64,000 bases of DNA from Streptococcus tangpeifui (GCF_011038795.1 NZ_JAAKDU010000001.1:186001-250000), one strand, 5' to 3'; numbered from the stretch's first letter, positions 46,738 through 56,386 are shown. A program made the numbers and translations. The notes: a model not told the origin generated them from the letters alone.

Positions 46738-48900
46738 ATGGATCTGAAGAATCTGTTTAAAAAAAGAAAAAAGAAAAGCGATAAACCTGAAACCAAAGTG
46801 GAAAAAACATTGGCTAGAACTACTCGAAAAAAACTGAGAAAGCGAACGGGTTTTCTTTCTAGCTTAACCAGCCGTCTTTATATTATTTTTGCCTTGGTTT
46901 TGACTCTGCTGACGGTGCTCATTAGTCGCTTAGCTTATATGCAGATTAGCCACCATTCTTTTTATTTAGGTAAGCTCAATAAACAGACCACTTATACGGT
47001 TAAGCAGTCTTCTGAACGGGGGCAGATTTATGATGCGACAGGACAACCCTTGGTTGATAATGAAAAGAAGACTGTTGTAACCTACACGCGCAGTAATAAG
47101 GCAACAGCTGCTGATATTCTTAAAAATGCTAATGATTTAGCTAAAATGGTTAATTTAACTGAAACCAAAGTGACGAATCGTCAGAAGCGGGATTATTACT
47201 TGGCCAATCCGAAACATTATCAATCAGTGGTAGATAAACTTCCTGATAAGAAAAAGTTCGATAATTATGGTAATAATTTGACCGAATCGAATATTTATAA
47301 GAATGCAGTCGATGCAGTCCCTAAGAGTAAGATTAATTATTCGGAGGAAACGCTCAAAAAGGTTTACATCTTTAATCAGATGAATAACGCTTCCAATTTC
47401 AGTACCGTCAATCTGACAACTGGAGATTTGACAGATGATCAGATTGCCTATATTACTGCTAATAAATCTAAATTGCGCGGTATCAGTATTGGGACAGACT
47501 GGAATCAAGAAGTAACAACCTCTTCTTCATCTCTGTCAGATATTATCGGAACACTGTCAAGTGAGAAGACTGGTCTGCCAGAAGAAACGGCCAAGGAATA
47601 CTTGGCTAAGGGCTATTCTCTTAACGACCGTGTAGGAACGTCTTACCTGCAAAAGCAATATGAGGATATTCTTCAAGGGAGTCGAACAACAAGAAAAATT
47701 AGTGTCGATAATGATGGAAATGTTGTTAAGACTAAACAAACAACCAAGGGAAGCAAGGGCAATAATCTGAAACTGACAATTGATCTTGGCTTCCAAAATG
47801 GTGTTGAAGGTATTCTCAACCAATTCTATGGCTCAGAGGTTTCTTCTGGAACAGCAGCTAATTCGGAAGGGATCTATGCGGTTGCCCTCAATGCTGATAC
47901 AGGATCCGTCCTGGCCATGGCTGGTCTGGCTCATGACAAAGATACCGGTCAACTATCCTCGAATGCTCTGGGCAATGTCACAAACGTCTTTGTTCCGGGG
48001 TCTGTGGTCAAAGGAGCAACCTTAACAGCTGGTTGGGAATCTGGTGTGCTAGAAGGCAATCAAACCTTGACCGACCAAACCATCAGTGTCAATGGTTCTA
48101 ATCCTATCAAATCGTGGTTTACCGACCAAGGCAGTCGTTCTATCACAGCTACTCAGGCTTTGGAATATTCATCCAATACTTATATGGTTCAAGTGGCTCT
48201 TAAGATGATGGGACAAGACTACTATCCTGGAATGAGTCTTAGCGATGATGGTGTTGACAGCACAATGGAGAAACTTCGCAGTGTCTATGCTGAGTATGGT
48301 ATGGGAACTAAGACAGGTATTGACCTACCTAATGAGTCCGAGGGCTACACGACCAAGGACTATAAGCCTGGTAACGTCTTAACAGAAGCCTTCGGTCAGT
48401 TCGACAGCTATACGCCTATGCAGTTGGCTCAGTATGCTGCAACAGTTGCTAATGGTGGCAATCGCGTCGCTCCTCACCTCGTTCAGGGTATTTATAATAA
48501 CAATGCTGATGGTGGCTTGGGCGATCAAATTCAAGCAGTTGATACTAATGTTCTTAACAAGGTAAATATTTCTGATGACCAAATGAGTTTGATTCAACAA
48601 GGTTTCTATTCGGTGGTTAATTCATCTTCTGGTTATGCGACTGGTAAAGATATGGCCAGCAGTTCGATTTCCATCTCTGGTAAGACTGGTACAGCTGAAA
48701 CTTTTGCTAGTGATGGTAATGGAAATACTGTTCCAACTGTAAATCTCAATGTTGTTGCCTATGCAACAGCTAACGATGGTACTCGTGTGGCCGTAGCGGT
48801 TATGTATCCGCATGCTGCTAATTCAGAAACCAAGGCTCACCAAAATATTGCGCGTGAAATTTTAAATCTTTATCAATCCATGTATGGTGGTGGCCATTAA
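46738..48900 (+). CDS. pbp2b: Penicillin-binding protein 2B (class B transpeptidase)
   Basis: 720 residues. Basic cytoplasmic head, membrane anchor at about 43-65, a dimerisation domain (SSERGQIYDATGQPLVDN), then the transpeptidase domain with S422VVK, S478SN and K649TG. Acts in peripheral/elongation peptidoglycan cross-linking in ovococci. The order pbp2b-recR-ddl-murF is the streptococcal one. I see no mosaic feature, but resistance substitutions would need alignment. Confidence 0.96.
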   Translation: MDLKNLFKKRKKKSDKPETKVEKTLARTTRKKLRKRTGFLSSLTSRLYIIFALVLTLLTVLISRLAYMQISHHSFYLGKLNKQTTYTVKQSSERGQIYDATGQPLVDNEKKTVVTYTRSNKATAADILKNANDLAKMVNLTETKVTNRQKRDYYLANPKHYQSVVDKLPDKKKFDNYGNNLTESNIYKNAVDAVPKSKINYSEETLKKVYIFNQMNNASNFSTVNLTTGDLTDDQIAYITANKSKLRGISIGTDWNQEVTTSSSSLSDIIGTLSSEKTGLPEETAKEYLAKGYSLNDRVGTSYLQKQYEDILQGSRTTRKISVDNDGNVVKTKQTTKGSKGNNLKLTIDLGFQNGVEGILNQFYGSEVSSGTAANSEGIYAVALNADTGSVLAMAGLAHDKDTGQLSSNALGNVTNVFVPGSVVKGATLTAGWESGVLEGNQTLTDQTISVNGSNPIKSWFTDQGSRSITATQALEYSSNTYMVQVALKMMGQDYYPGMSLSDDGVDSTMEKLRSVYAEYGMGTKTGIDLPNESEGYTTKDYKPGNVLTEAFGQFDSYTPMQLAQYAATVANGGNRVAPHLVQGIYNNNADGGLGDQIQAVDTNVLNKVNISDDQMSLIQQGFYSVVNSSSGYATGKDMASSSISISGKTGTAETFASDGNGNTVPTVNLNVVAYATANDGTRVAVAVMYPHAANSETKAHQNIAREILNLYQSMYGGGH

Positions 48901-48921
48901 GAAAGATAAACGCTATAATAG

Positions 48922-48950
48922 AAAGGCTGGAAGAATTTCCAGACCTTTTT
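48922..48950 (+). terminator. Hairpin between pbp2b and recR
   Basis: AAAGGCTGGAA pairs with TTCCAGACCTTTTT with one bulge. May attenuate transcription into recR. Confidence 0.65.
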
Positions 48951-48967
48951 AGTTGAAGGAGAGAGAA

Positions 48968-49564
48968 GTGCTGTATCCAACACCTATTGCAAAATTGATA
49001 GATAGTTTTTCTAAGCTGCCTGGTATCGGAACCAAGACTGCAACCAGACTGGCTTTCTATACCATTGGTATGTCAGATGAAGATGTCAATGATTTCGCTA
49101 AGAACCTTTTAGCGGCTAAACGGGAGCTGACCTATTGTTCGGTCTGTGGTAATTTAACTGAGGAGGATCCCTGTGTCATCTGTACCGACGAAACTAGAGA
49201 TAAATCAACTCTCTTAGTCGTCGAGGAGAGCAAGGATGTGACAGCTATGGAAAAAATCCAAGAGTACCACGGTCTCTATCATGTCCTGCACGGCCTTATT
49301 TCTCCGATGAATGGTGTAGGACCTGATGATATCAATCTCAAGTCACTGATTCATCGTCTGATGGATAGCGAAATTAGCGAAGTCATCGTGGCGACTAATG
49401 CTACAGCTGATGGGGAAGCAACGTCCATGTATATTTCTCGTGTTCTTAAACCGGCGGGTATTAAGGTTACTCGTCTAGCGCGTGGACTGGCTGTCGGCAG
49501 TGATATTGAATACGCTGATGAGGTTACCCTCCTTCGTGCTATCGAGAATCGAACAGAATTATAA
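48968..49564 (+). CDS. recR: Recombination mediator RecR
   Basis: 198 residues; forms a DNA clamp and loads RecA with RecO. Helix-hairpin-helix [13 protein letters not shown] near residue 18; Cys4 zinc finger [16 protein letters not shown] near 57; Toprim domain ends with [14 protein letters not shown] 48968 behind GAAGGAGAG gives the family start [15 protein letters not shown] 48953 would read through the ribosome site. Confidence 0.96.
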   Translation: MLYPTPIAKLIDSFSKLPGIGTKTATRLAFYTIGMSDEDVNDFAKNLLAAKRELTYCSVCGNLTEEDPCVICTDETRDKSTLLVVEESKDVTAMEKIQEYHGLYHVLHGLISPMNGVGPDDINLKSLIHRLMDSEISEVIVATNATADGEATSMYISRVLKPAGIKVTRLARGLAVGSDIEYADEVTLLRAIENRTEL

Positions 49565-49607
49565 TCGTTAATGTGGTATCCATTAATCTGTTATATCTAA
49601 GGTTATT

Positions 49608-49642
49608 AAAACGAGGCTGAACGTTTGTTTCAGCCTCGTTTT
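49608..49642. terminator. Bidirectional terminator between recR and the quinone-reductase gene
   Basis: AAAACGAGGCTGAAC (49608-49622) pairs with GTTTCAGCCTCGTTTT (49627-49642), 13 bp or more. Confidence 0.9.
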
Positions 49643-49645
49643 ATG

Positions 49646-50209
49646 TTATAGATTTTTTGCTTTTTGAATAATTTTATTTAAGGCTTTTTGTCGCTCCTGA
49701 TCAGAAATTTTTTCAACACCCGTAATTTGACTAATGGTAACGGGTGAAATGCCACAGGATTTAAGGATCTGATTTTTCAGAACTTTACCGTAATCTTGTG
49801 CTAATGGGGTGATAAAGGACGGGGTGTTGTGTGTGATAATTATCCACGCTTTGCCCTTGAGATGGCCCTTCAGGCCGGTCTTAGTGTTGTGATAGGCAAA
49901 ACCGGCGACAAAGACCCGATCAATAAAGCCTTTGAGCATTGCCGGCATTCCCGACCACCAAATGGGAAAGATAAAAATGAATTGGTCTGCCCAAGTTACC
50001 AAATCACGATATTTGGCGGTTTCAGGATCAGAGGCCAAGTCACGCCTACGATGTCTACTATCAAAACGCAAAATGGGATCAAATCCTTCAGCATAGAGGT
50101 CTATTACCCGAAGTTTATGGGATTTATTTAAGTTTTCTTGCACTTGTTTTGCAATATAGGCATTAAAACTTTGTGGGTTAGGGTGAGCGGTAATCATTAA
50201 AATATTCAT
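49646..50209 (-). CDS. NAD(P)H-dependent quinone/flavodoxin-fold reductase
   Basis: 187 residues. Flavodoxin-fold family (KefF / MdaB / NQO-like): ITAHPNPQSFNAYIA phosphate loop at the start, and PIWWSGMPAMLKGFIDRVF near 80 that packs on FMN/FAD. Likely reduces quinones or other electrophiles in two-electron steps. Starts inside the end of the TetR gene (ATGA overlap, 4 nt), so one transcript carries regulator and enzyme. Confidence 0.9.
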   Translation of the reverse strand: MNILMITAHPNPQSFNAYIAKQVQENLNKSHKLRVIDLYAEGFDPILRFDSRHRRRDLASDPETAKYRDLVTWADQFIFIFPIWWSGMPAMLKGFIDRVFVAGFAYHNTKTGLKGHLKGKAWIIITHNTPSFITPLAQDYGKVLKNQILKSCGISPVTISQITGVEKISDQERQKALNKIIQKAKNL

Positions 50210-50802
50210 GCGTTTTCTCCTTTGATGTAAATGTCAAGCATATTTTCGATCATGGTTCGAAGAGATGCTTGTGAAAAGTCCGTTCCAATAGGACTTTGTG
50301 ACAAAATGGCCAGACCAGAAATGAAGCTCCAGAAGTGAAAAAGGGTTTCAGCTTCACTATTGTGGAATCCTTCCTCCTGTCTTAAATTGAGAACAATACG
50401 CTTAAAAGCATCAAAACCGGGTAAGTCTTTGTCTGCTAAAATAGTATCTTCAGAAAGCTCCATGTATTTAAAAGGATATTTAATAAAAAGAGCTTCAAAG
50501 ACATAAGGATTTTTTTGTGCGGCTAAAACAAAGTTAAATCCCATTTGAATCAATTCATCTCTCGCTGGTGAGGATGACTTGATGTTTACGGTCATCTCAT
50601 TGGCCCAGAAATTAGAGAGACGTGATAGAACGATTCTGAGATAACCATCTTTACTGCCAAAGTGTTTATAGGGAGCACCATGTGTGACACCACATTTTTG
50701 TGAGACGGTCCTTAGCGATAGATTATCTATGCCATGCTGGCAAATTTCTTCTATTCCTGTTTGAATCAAATTTTCCTTGAGCTGTGCTGTATTTCGTTTC
50801 AC
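50206..50802 (-). CDS. TetR-family transcriptional regulator
   Basis: 198 residues. N-terminal helix-turn-helix SLRTVSQKCGVTHGAPYKHFGSKDGYL at about 30-56, then a helical ligand domain with WHG-type C-terminus. GTG 50802 preceded by AAAGGAGATTAT is chosen; an in-frame ATG at 50832 lies inside the likely operator. Two 21-bp operator-like repeats stand upstream (50822-50869), so it probably represses its own operon with the quinone reductase and responds to an electrophile or quinone. Confidence 0.9.
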   Translation of the reverse strand: MKRNTAQLKENLIQTGIEEICQHGIDNLSLRTVSQKCGVTHGAPYKHFGSKDGYLRIVLSRLSNFWANEMTVNIKSSSPARDELIQMGFNFVLAAQKNPYVFEALFIKYPFKYMELSEDTILADKDLPGFDAFKRIVLNLRQEEGFHNSEAETLFHFWSFISGLAILSQSPIGTDFSQASLRTMIENMLDIYIKGENA

Positions 50803-50821
50803 ATAATCTCCTTTCTCAAAA

Positions 50822-50869
50822 AAAGTATACATTGACTACTTTATAAATAAAGTATACGCTGTCTACTTT
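50822..50869. promoter_or_regulatory. Tandem operator-like repeats upstream of the TetR operon
   Basis: Two 21-bp copies at 50822-50842 and 50849-50869: AAAGTATAC, six variable bases (ATTGAC or GCTGTC), TACTTT; 18 of 21 positions match, centres 27 bp apart. Each is an inverted repeat with arms AAAGTA/TACTTT. They lie where the minus-strand promoter should be. Confidence 0.75.
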
Positions 50870-50887
50870 TGTATGTCAAGAAAAAAT

Positions 50888-50933
50888 TTGACAACCTACT
50901 GCATCTTTGCTATTTTGTTAAGTAGTTTAACAA
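50888..50933 (+). promoter_or_regulatory. Promoter and MarR operator for the 50950 operon
   Basis: TTGACA (50888-50893), 17-base spacer, TATTTT (50911-50916). Overlapping the -10 end and start point is the palindrome TTGTTAA-gtagt-TTAACAA (50915-50933), a typical MarR-type operator placed for autorepression. Confidence 0.75.
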
Positions 50934-50949
50934 AACAAGGAGAAAAACA

Positions 50950-51429
50950 GTGGCAGATAAGATACTCGATTTGAGCCAAGACTTGCAGATATTTGTAGAA
51001 AGATATAAAAAACTGGAGCAGGAGCAGCACCATATACCTAATAAAGATCTGACGATGGCTGAAGTTCATCTGCTAGTCTTAGTTGGACAAGAGAGCGGTA
51101 TTGGTTTATCACAGATTGCCAAAAAACGGCAAATTTCCCGCAGCGCTGTCACCCAGCTGGTCAATAAGTTAGTCCTAAAAGGCTATCTGCAAAAGAAACT
51201 TTCGCCATATAAGAAGAGTGCCTATGGCGTGATTTTAACAGAATTAGGGCAGGAAATTTATCAGATACACCTCTACCAGCATGAGTTTCTAAGGCAAAAG
51301 CTGCAAAAGATTTTCGCAGCTTATCCTGAACATTTTTTAGAAGGAGTAAGACAGTTGATGTCGGATGTAGAAGGTGTCTGGGATGCTTTAGCACAGAAAA
51401 ATCAAGAAGGCTGGAGTAATGAAAATTAG
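50950..51429 (+). CDS. MarR-family transcriptional regulator
   Basis: 159 residues. Winged helix: IGLSQIAKKRQISRSAVTQLVNKLV (about 56-80) with wing KKLSPYKKSAYGVILTELG. GTG start behind AAGGAG. The palindrome in its own promoter suggests autoregulation. It overlaps the next gene by 11 nt, so the regulator and the acyl-CoA-thioesterase-like gene form an operon; its signal may be an acyl-CoA or the enzyme's substrate. Confidence 0.92.
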   Translation: MADKILDLSQDLQIFVERYKKLEQEQHHIPNKDLTMAEVHLLVLVGQESGIGLSQIAKKRQISRSAVTQLVNKLVLKGYLQKKLSPYKKSAYGVILTELGQEIYQIHLYQHEFLRQKLQKIFAAYPEHFLEGVRQLMSDVEGVWDALAQKNQEGWSNEN

Positions 51430-52656
51430 ACTTATTAGCGACAGTGTTCTGGCTGATAGCACTTTTGATCTCATCATCAGTGGGTTAAAGCCATTTAGTT
51501 CCTATCGGTTAGAAATGACTCTTGAAAATTACTACAATATCAATGCTCCCATGGACTTAAGTTACCTAGTTCCATGGCGAGCTAGCGGCCTTTACTATTC
51601 GGATCAGCAAGGCTCTATCAGCCTTAACGAAACTGTTTGCCAGTCTGGTTCCTATCAAGGTCAGTATCCTATGGGGCTGTTTTTTAACAGTAGGCCAGAC
51701 AAAATAAGGAAGATGAACTTGCCTTCGCGTTTAGAAGACATTCCATTAAATGAACGTTTTGACGTTCTTTTGGAAGTGTTCGAAGGGAAGCAAAAGCTGG
51801 GAGAACTGAGGTTTCAGCGTTATTATCAATTGCTTCATATCAGTAGGCAAGATGTTTCCTTTTCCCAAGCTAAAGCCAGACTTTTTTACCCAGAAAAGGC
51901 TCGCAATTTACCAGCTATCGTTGTATTGAGCGGCAGCGACGGTCGGATTGAAAAAGCCCAAAATATAGCTCAATTACTGGCCAGTCATGGTTTTGTTACT
52001 CTAGCTGTAGCCTATTTTGGTTTGGAGGGCACTCCTGAAGCTTTAGATAGAATTGACTTAGGTTTTATGGAAGAAATCCTACCTTATCTTAGCTCTATGT
52101 CTCAAGTTGATAAAGAAAGAATTGGGATTTATGGGCGGTCCAAAGGGGCCGAATTAGCTCTGATGGCGGCTGCTTTTTTCCAAGATTCAAATGTATTGTT
52201 GTTAATTCCCCCTCTTGTGCTGTACTTGAAGGTATGAAGGGTTATCGCAACTCGGGCCATTCGTCTTGGGTCTATCGAGGACAGGAGCAGCCTTTTACTA
52301 AATTTTTGCTCAGAGATTTTTTGGTAAGTAAATTATCGAGAAAACCGCAAATTCATTATCAGGCAGATAGTTATATTCCAGTTGAGACCATTCAAGGGCA
52401 TCTCTTATTGATAGGAAGTAAGCAGGATGAAATCTGGCCAGCTAATGAATCTATTGAAAAAATTTCAGAGCGATGGGCGCAAAGAAAAGATCAGATGTAT
52501 CATTTAGAAAAACTGGTTTTAAACCATAGCGGTCACATGCTGACGGTTGCCTACCAGCCTAATAATCGTTATAAAAAAATAGCTTGGCAAGAAATTTTGT
52601 CTGATAGTTTGCGGTCTTGGCAAGCTACGATAGGATTCTTTCCAAAGTATTTGTGA
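51419..52656 (+). pseudogene. Acyl-CoA thioester hydrolase / BAAT-family gene split by a frameshift
   Basis: Two frames that together make one BAAT-type protein. Frame 1 (51419-52237, 272 codons) has the N-terminal thioesterase/BAAT-N domain and the nucleophile elbow YGRSKGAE (Ser241). Frame 2 (52234-52656, 140 codons) has the rest of the hydrolase: GSKQDEIWPA (Asp) and NHSGHML (His). Adding one base at the C5 run (52208-52212) would join them as ...LLIPPS...LEGMKGYRN. As it stands frame 1 ends at TGA overlapping an ATG (ATGA), so a split product by reinitiation is conceivable, but the triad would be on two chains. Could also be a sequencing error. Confidence 0.85.
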
Positions 52657-52810
52657 GCTCAAATTTGCTTCCCCCCACTTTTGTTTTATGATATAGCAGT
52701 ATTTCAACACGAGGTAGAAAAAGGCTCAGTACGGTTATGCTGGGCGTTTTTGACATCGTTTACGCTTACGGAGCGGTTTTATCTACCGATTCCAAACTCC
52801 CTGCAATTTA

Positions 52811-52819
52811 TGCTATAAT
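52811..52819 (+). promoter_or_regulatory. Extended -10 promoter of ddl
   Basis: TGC-TATAAT (TATAAT at 52814-52819); no convincing -35. A weak hairpin GGCTCAG...CTGGGC with TTTTT lies upstream (about 52720-52750) and may end the previous transcript. Confidence 0.65.
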
Positions 52820-52852
52820 AAAGGGCGAATAATTTGCTAGAAAAGAGAAATC

Positions 52853-53899
52853 ATGTCAAAGAAAACTCTGATTTTATTGTATGGTGGACGTTCGGCAGAG
52901 CGTGAGGTTTCGGTCTTATCGGCTGAAAGCGTTATGCGTGCCGTTGACTATAATAAGTTTACTGTCAAGACTTACTTTATCACCCAAGCTGGTGATTTTA
53001 TCAAGACGCAAGAATTTACCAGTCAGCCTAGCGAAGCAGAAAAGCTCATGACTAATGCGACTGTGATTGCTAGTCAGACTATCAAACCTAGTGATATTTA
53101 TGAGGAAAATGCGATTGTCTTCCCTGTTCTTCACGGACCTATGGGGGAAGATGGTTCCATTCAAGGCTTCCTTGAGGTGTTGAAGATGCCCTATGTGGGA
53201 ACGAATGTCCTCTCATCTAGTGTTGCTATGGACAAGATTACCACTAAGCATGTTTTAGAATCAGCCGGTGTTCCTCAGGTAGCTTATGTCACTTATATGG
53301 AGGGACAGGATATGGCAGCCACTATTGACCAAGTGGCTAACAAGCTTGTCTATCCCGTCTTTGTCAAACCGGCTAATATGGGATCTTCTGTGGGGATTTC
53401 TAAGGCTGAAAATGATGGGGAATTGCGTGCTGCCCTTGAACTAGCCCTCAAATACGACAGCCGCATCTTGATTGAGCAAGGTGTCAATGCGCGTGAAATT
53501 GAAGTTGGGATCTTGGGTAATAGCCAGATTAAAACGACTCAGCCTGGTGAAGTCGTCAAAGATGTGGCCTTTTACGATTACGAGGCCAAGTATATCGATA
53601 ACAAGATTACTATGGACATTCCAGCCAAGGTATCTGAGGAGATTATGGCCAAGATGCGGACCTACGCTGAGACGGCCTTCCGAGCTATCGGTGGCTGCGG
53701 TTTGTCTCGCTGTGATTTCTTTCTAACTGAGAGCGGTGAGATTTATCTCAACGAGCTTAACACCATGCCAGGTTTTACCCAATGGTCAATGTATCCCCTA
53801 CTTTGGGAAAACATGGGTCTTCCATATAAAGAGTTGATTACTGAGCTGGCCCATCTGGCTCAGGAAGTGTTTGACAAACGAGAAAGTCACTTATTATAA
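52853..53899 (+). CDS. ddl: D-alanine-D-alanine ligase
   Basis: 348 residues; ATP-grasp enzyme giving the D-Ala-D-Ala end of the peptidoglycan stem. Marks: [42 protein letters not shown] and the C-terminal [17 protein letters not shown] metal site. The omega-loop has Tyr ([12 protein letters not shown]), the D-Ala rather than D-Lac type, so a vancomycin-sensitive pattern. Starts behind AAAAGAGAAATC. In relatives murF follows directly; here about 7.7 kb intervene. Confidence 0.97.
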   Translation: MSKKTLILLYGGRSAEREVSVLSAESVMRAVDYNKFTVKTYFITQAGDFIKTQEFTSQPSEAEKLMTNATVIASQTIKPSDIYEENAIVFPVLHGPMGEDGSIQGFLEVLKMPYVGTNVLSSSVAMDKITTKHVLESAGVPQVAYVTYMEGQDMAATIDQVANKLVYPVFVKPANMGSSVGISKAENDGELRAALELALKYDSRILIEQGVNAREIEVGILGNSQIKTTQPGEVVKDVAFYDYEAKYIDNKITMDIPAKVSEEIMAKMRTYAETAFRAIGGCGLSRCDFFLTESGEIYLNELNTMPGFTQWSMYPLLWENMGLPYKELITELAHLAQEVFDKRESHLL

Positions 53900-53905
53900 A
53901 AATGG

Positions 53906-53931
53906 AAAGCGGAGAATTGTCTTCGTTTTTT
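53906..53931 (+). terminator. Terminator after ddl
   Basis: AAAGCGGAGA pairs (two G-U) with TCTTCGTTTT, then TT. Confidence 0.65.
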
Positions 53932-54039
53932 CTTTTGGAACAGGATGTAGTTAGCACTTGTTTGAAATGTTTTTGGAAAAGGATATTGAATTTGCTAAAA
54001 TTTCTGCTAGATTTTTGAAAAGATAATTTAAAAAATATT

Positions 54040-54068
54040 TTGAAAATTACAACAAATAGGAGTACAAT
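54040..54068 (+). promoter_or_regulatory. Promoter of the symporter gene
   Basis: TTGAAA (54040-54045), 17-base spacer, TACAAT (54063-54068). It implies a leader of about 130 nt with no motif I can name. The rest of the ddl-symporter gap is AT-rich and empty. Confidence 0.75.
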
Positions 54069-54205
54069 AGGGGTATTCTTATTAATTAAACATGCCTACA
54101 CTCTGTGAAATTAGGCTTACCTTTCTAGAATTTTTAGTGATTCTTTATCTGGTTTTCTAATTGCTTTGAGTTGTTTAAAGGCTTAATATCTTATAGGAGG
54201 TTCTT

Positions 54206-55156
54206 ATGCAAAAAGTTGAACAGTTTAGCAAATGGCTTAGCAAATGGTTCACGGTCATTGTTATCATTTGGGCAGCGTTTAACTATGTCCTGCCGCAAAC
54301 GAGTACTTGGGTTATTCCCAATACATCTTATCTACTGGGAATTATTCTGTTTGGGATGGGTTTGACCTTGACGACAGAGGATTTTGTTCGTATCTCAAAA
54401 AGACCTATTCCTGTCATTTTGGGGACAGTAGCCCACTATATCATTATGCCGGGCTTGGCTTGGCTGCTCTGTCTGCTTTTCCACCTAAAGGGGGCAACAG
54501 CAGCTGGGGTTATTTTAGTTGGCTCTTGCCCTAGTGGGACATCATCCAGTGTTATGGCCTTTCTTGCTGGTGGAGATGTTGCCTTAGATGTCTCCATCGA
54601 AGTCTTATCGACCTTGCTTGCCCCCTTGATGCTGCCGACTCTCCTGTCCCTTTTGGCAGGTCAATTTATTGCAGTACCGGCGGCTAAGCTCTTTCTATCA
54701 ACGCTCCAAATTGTTGTTGTTCCAATCGTTTTGGGGGTTATCGTCCATCGGCTTTTAGCTCATAAAATTGATTTAGTTATTAAACTGATGCCTCTGATAT
54801 CACAAGCAGCTATCCTTTTGATTATTGGTGCAGTCGTATCAGCTAATCATGCTAATATCTTTACTTCAGCAACGGCTTTAGTTATTCCTGTTGTGATGCT
54901 GCATAATCTTTGTGGTTATGGCTTAGGCTATGGCTTTTCTAAGTTACTGCGCTTGAAAGAACCTCAGCAAAAAGCCATTACTTTCGAAGTCGGTATGCAG
55001 GATTCAAGTTTAGGAGCAACACTGGCCATTAAATACTTTGCTCCCCAAGCAGCCATTCCTTCAACCATTTTCTCTATTTGGCATAATATCTCTGGTTCGA
55101 TATTATCATCCTGGTGGAAGAATCATTCCAAAGAAACCTTGATGAAAGAGGATTAA
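54206..55156 (+). CDS. Bile-acid:sodium-symporter-family transporter
   Basis: 316 residues with nine or ten membrane segments. Marks: LFGMGLTLTTEDF near 50, SCPSGTSSSVMAFLAGGD near 110 (sodium-site crossing), and FEVGMQDSSLGATLA near 263. Bacterial BASS members carry pantoate, keto-acids or bile acids; the true substrate here is open. AGGAGG before ATG 54206. Single-gene transcript with its own promoter and terminator. Confidence 0.93.
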   Translation: MQKVEQFSKWLSKWFTVIVIIWAAFNYVLPQTSTWVIPNTSYLLGIILFGMGLTLTTEDFVRISKRPIPVILGTVAHYIIMPGLAWLLCLLFHLKGATAAGVILVGSCPSGTSSSVMAFLAGGDVALDVSIEVLSTLLAPLMLPTLLSLLAGQFIAVPAAKLFLSTLQIVVVPIVLGVIVHRLLAHKIDLVIKLMPLISQAAILLIIGAVVSANHANIFTSATALVIPVVMLHNLCGYGLGYGFSKLLRLKEPQQKAITFEVGMQDSSLGATLAIKYFAPQAAIPSTIFSIWHNISGSILSSWWKNHSKETLMKED

Positions 55157-55166
55157 TAAACTTTAG

Positions 55167-55194
55167 CTTCATCACGAATGTGGTGAAGTTTTTT
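55167..55194 (+). terminator. Terminator after the symporter gene
   Basis: CTTCATCAC (55167-55175) pairs with GTGGTGAAG (55180-55188), then TTTTTT. Confidence 0.9.
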
Positions 55195-55236
55195 AGTCCC
55201 CCTGTTTAGTGGCCATTAACCTTATAAAAGTTAAAC

Positions 55237-55268
55237 AACAGCCTAATTGCTATTTATTAGGCTGTTTT
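55237..55268. terminator. Second terminator, also usable from the minus strand
   Basis: AACAGCCTAAT (55237-55247) and ATTAGGCTGTT (55256-55266), perfect 11-bp stem with TTTT. May insulate the symporter from the incoming minus-strand PfkB gene. Confidence 0.75.
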
Positions 55269-55429
55269 GCTGCGATTTTAGCTTGTCTCGCTCCGATAGA
55301 TATAAAGCAAATAAACTACTCGTTTAACAAGTGAGCATTATTATCCACTTTGAGTACAATATATGTGGTAACTTCTTTAGCTCATTAAAAATAGAAAAAA
55401 AGCGTGCACATGTCACATTTCGATAGCTA

Positions 55430-56386
55430 TTAATATTTTAATTTTGATACTGAAACGTCTTGATAAGCTAAATCAAATACACTATTTTCTAGAAATCCTG
55501 TTTTAACATCTAATGAATTAGCAGTTCCTGCTGCGGAACCATATTTTAATACATCAACAAAGGATCTGTTCTTATCAATAGCAGACAAGATACCTCCAAC
55601 GGTTGCATCACCGGATCCCTGCGTATTAATAGCATTAACTTTTGGAAATGTAATTTGATAGAATTCATTTTCATATTTGATAAGTGATCCATTAGCCCCT
55701 AATGATACAAAAATGACAGGGATATTAGAAAGCAACTCATCAGACATAATGTTTTTTTGCAGTGTTTCCACATCGGCTGTTATTTTCGTATTGAGTAATT
55801 CAGCAATCTCAGTTTCATTAGGTTTAATAATATCTGGTAGAAAACCTGAATCTAGGCAATCCTTTAATGCATTACCGGAAGTATCTAACAAAATTTTTAT
55901 ATTCTGATTTAATCCCCTGATTTTTTGTATTAAATCAGAATAAAAATGACGCGGACAATCTAGTGGCAGGCTGCCATTAATTGAAATTGCTGTGACCTTT
56001 TTAGTTTTAACATAAGATTCAATTTTTCCATCCAGTTCATTTAAAACCGATTGAGTAACGCTTGCTCCTAATTCATTTATTTCTGTTTTCATATTTTCTT
56101 TATCTAAAATGACATAGCAGTTCCTAGTTTCATCATTTGTACGAATAAAATCTGATGTGAACTTATCATTTTTTGTTTGAGAAAGGATGTAATCTCCATT
56201 CATTCCGCCAATAATACTGATAGCAGTGGCTTCTGTGCCAAGTATTGCAGAAACGCGTGCAGCGTTAATTCCTTTTCCTCCTACCATTTTGGTTATTAAA
56301 TTTACTCTGTTTAATTTCCCTGGAGATAAGCTATCAACTTTATAGAGGTAGTCTACAGAAGGGTTCATGGTAAGTGTGATAATCAT
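55430..56386 (-). CDS. PfkB-family hexose-phosphate kinase (1-phosphofructokinase / tagatose-6-phosphate kinase type)
   Basis: 318 residues. Start MIITLTMNPSVDYLYKVD is typical of the LacC/FruK branch; VGGKGINAARV near 38 and the catalytic-base signature NTQGSGDATVGG near 250, where the usual G-A-G-D reads G-S-G-D. ATG 56386 is chosen for AAAGGAA upstream; an ATG at 56407 overlapping the DeoR stop (TAATG) is possible. Second gene of the DeoR-PfkB pair that diverges from the PTS operon. It likely phosphorylates a sugar phosphate made by that PTS; the exact substrate is unknown. Confidence 0.88.
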   Translation of the reverse strand: MIITLTMNPSVDYLYKVDSLSPGKLNRVNLITKMVGGKGINAARVSAILGTEATAISIIGGMNGDYILSQTKNDKFTSDFIRTNDETRNCYVILDKENMKTEINELGASVTQSVLNELDGKIESYVKTKKVTAISINGSLPLDCPRHFYSDLIQKIRGLNQNIKILLDTSGNALKDCLDSGFLPDIIKPNETEIAELLNTKITADVETLQKNIMSDELLSNIPVIFVSLGANGSLIKYENEFYQITFPKVNAINTQGSGDATVGGILSAIDKNRSFVDVLKYGSAAGTANSLDVKTGFLENSVFDLAYQDVSVSKLKY

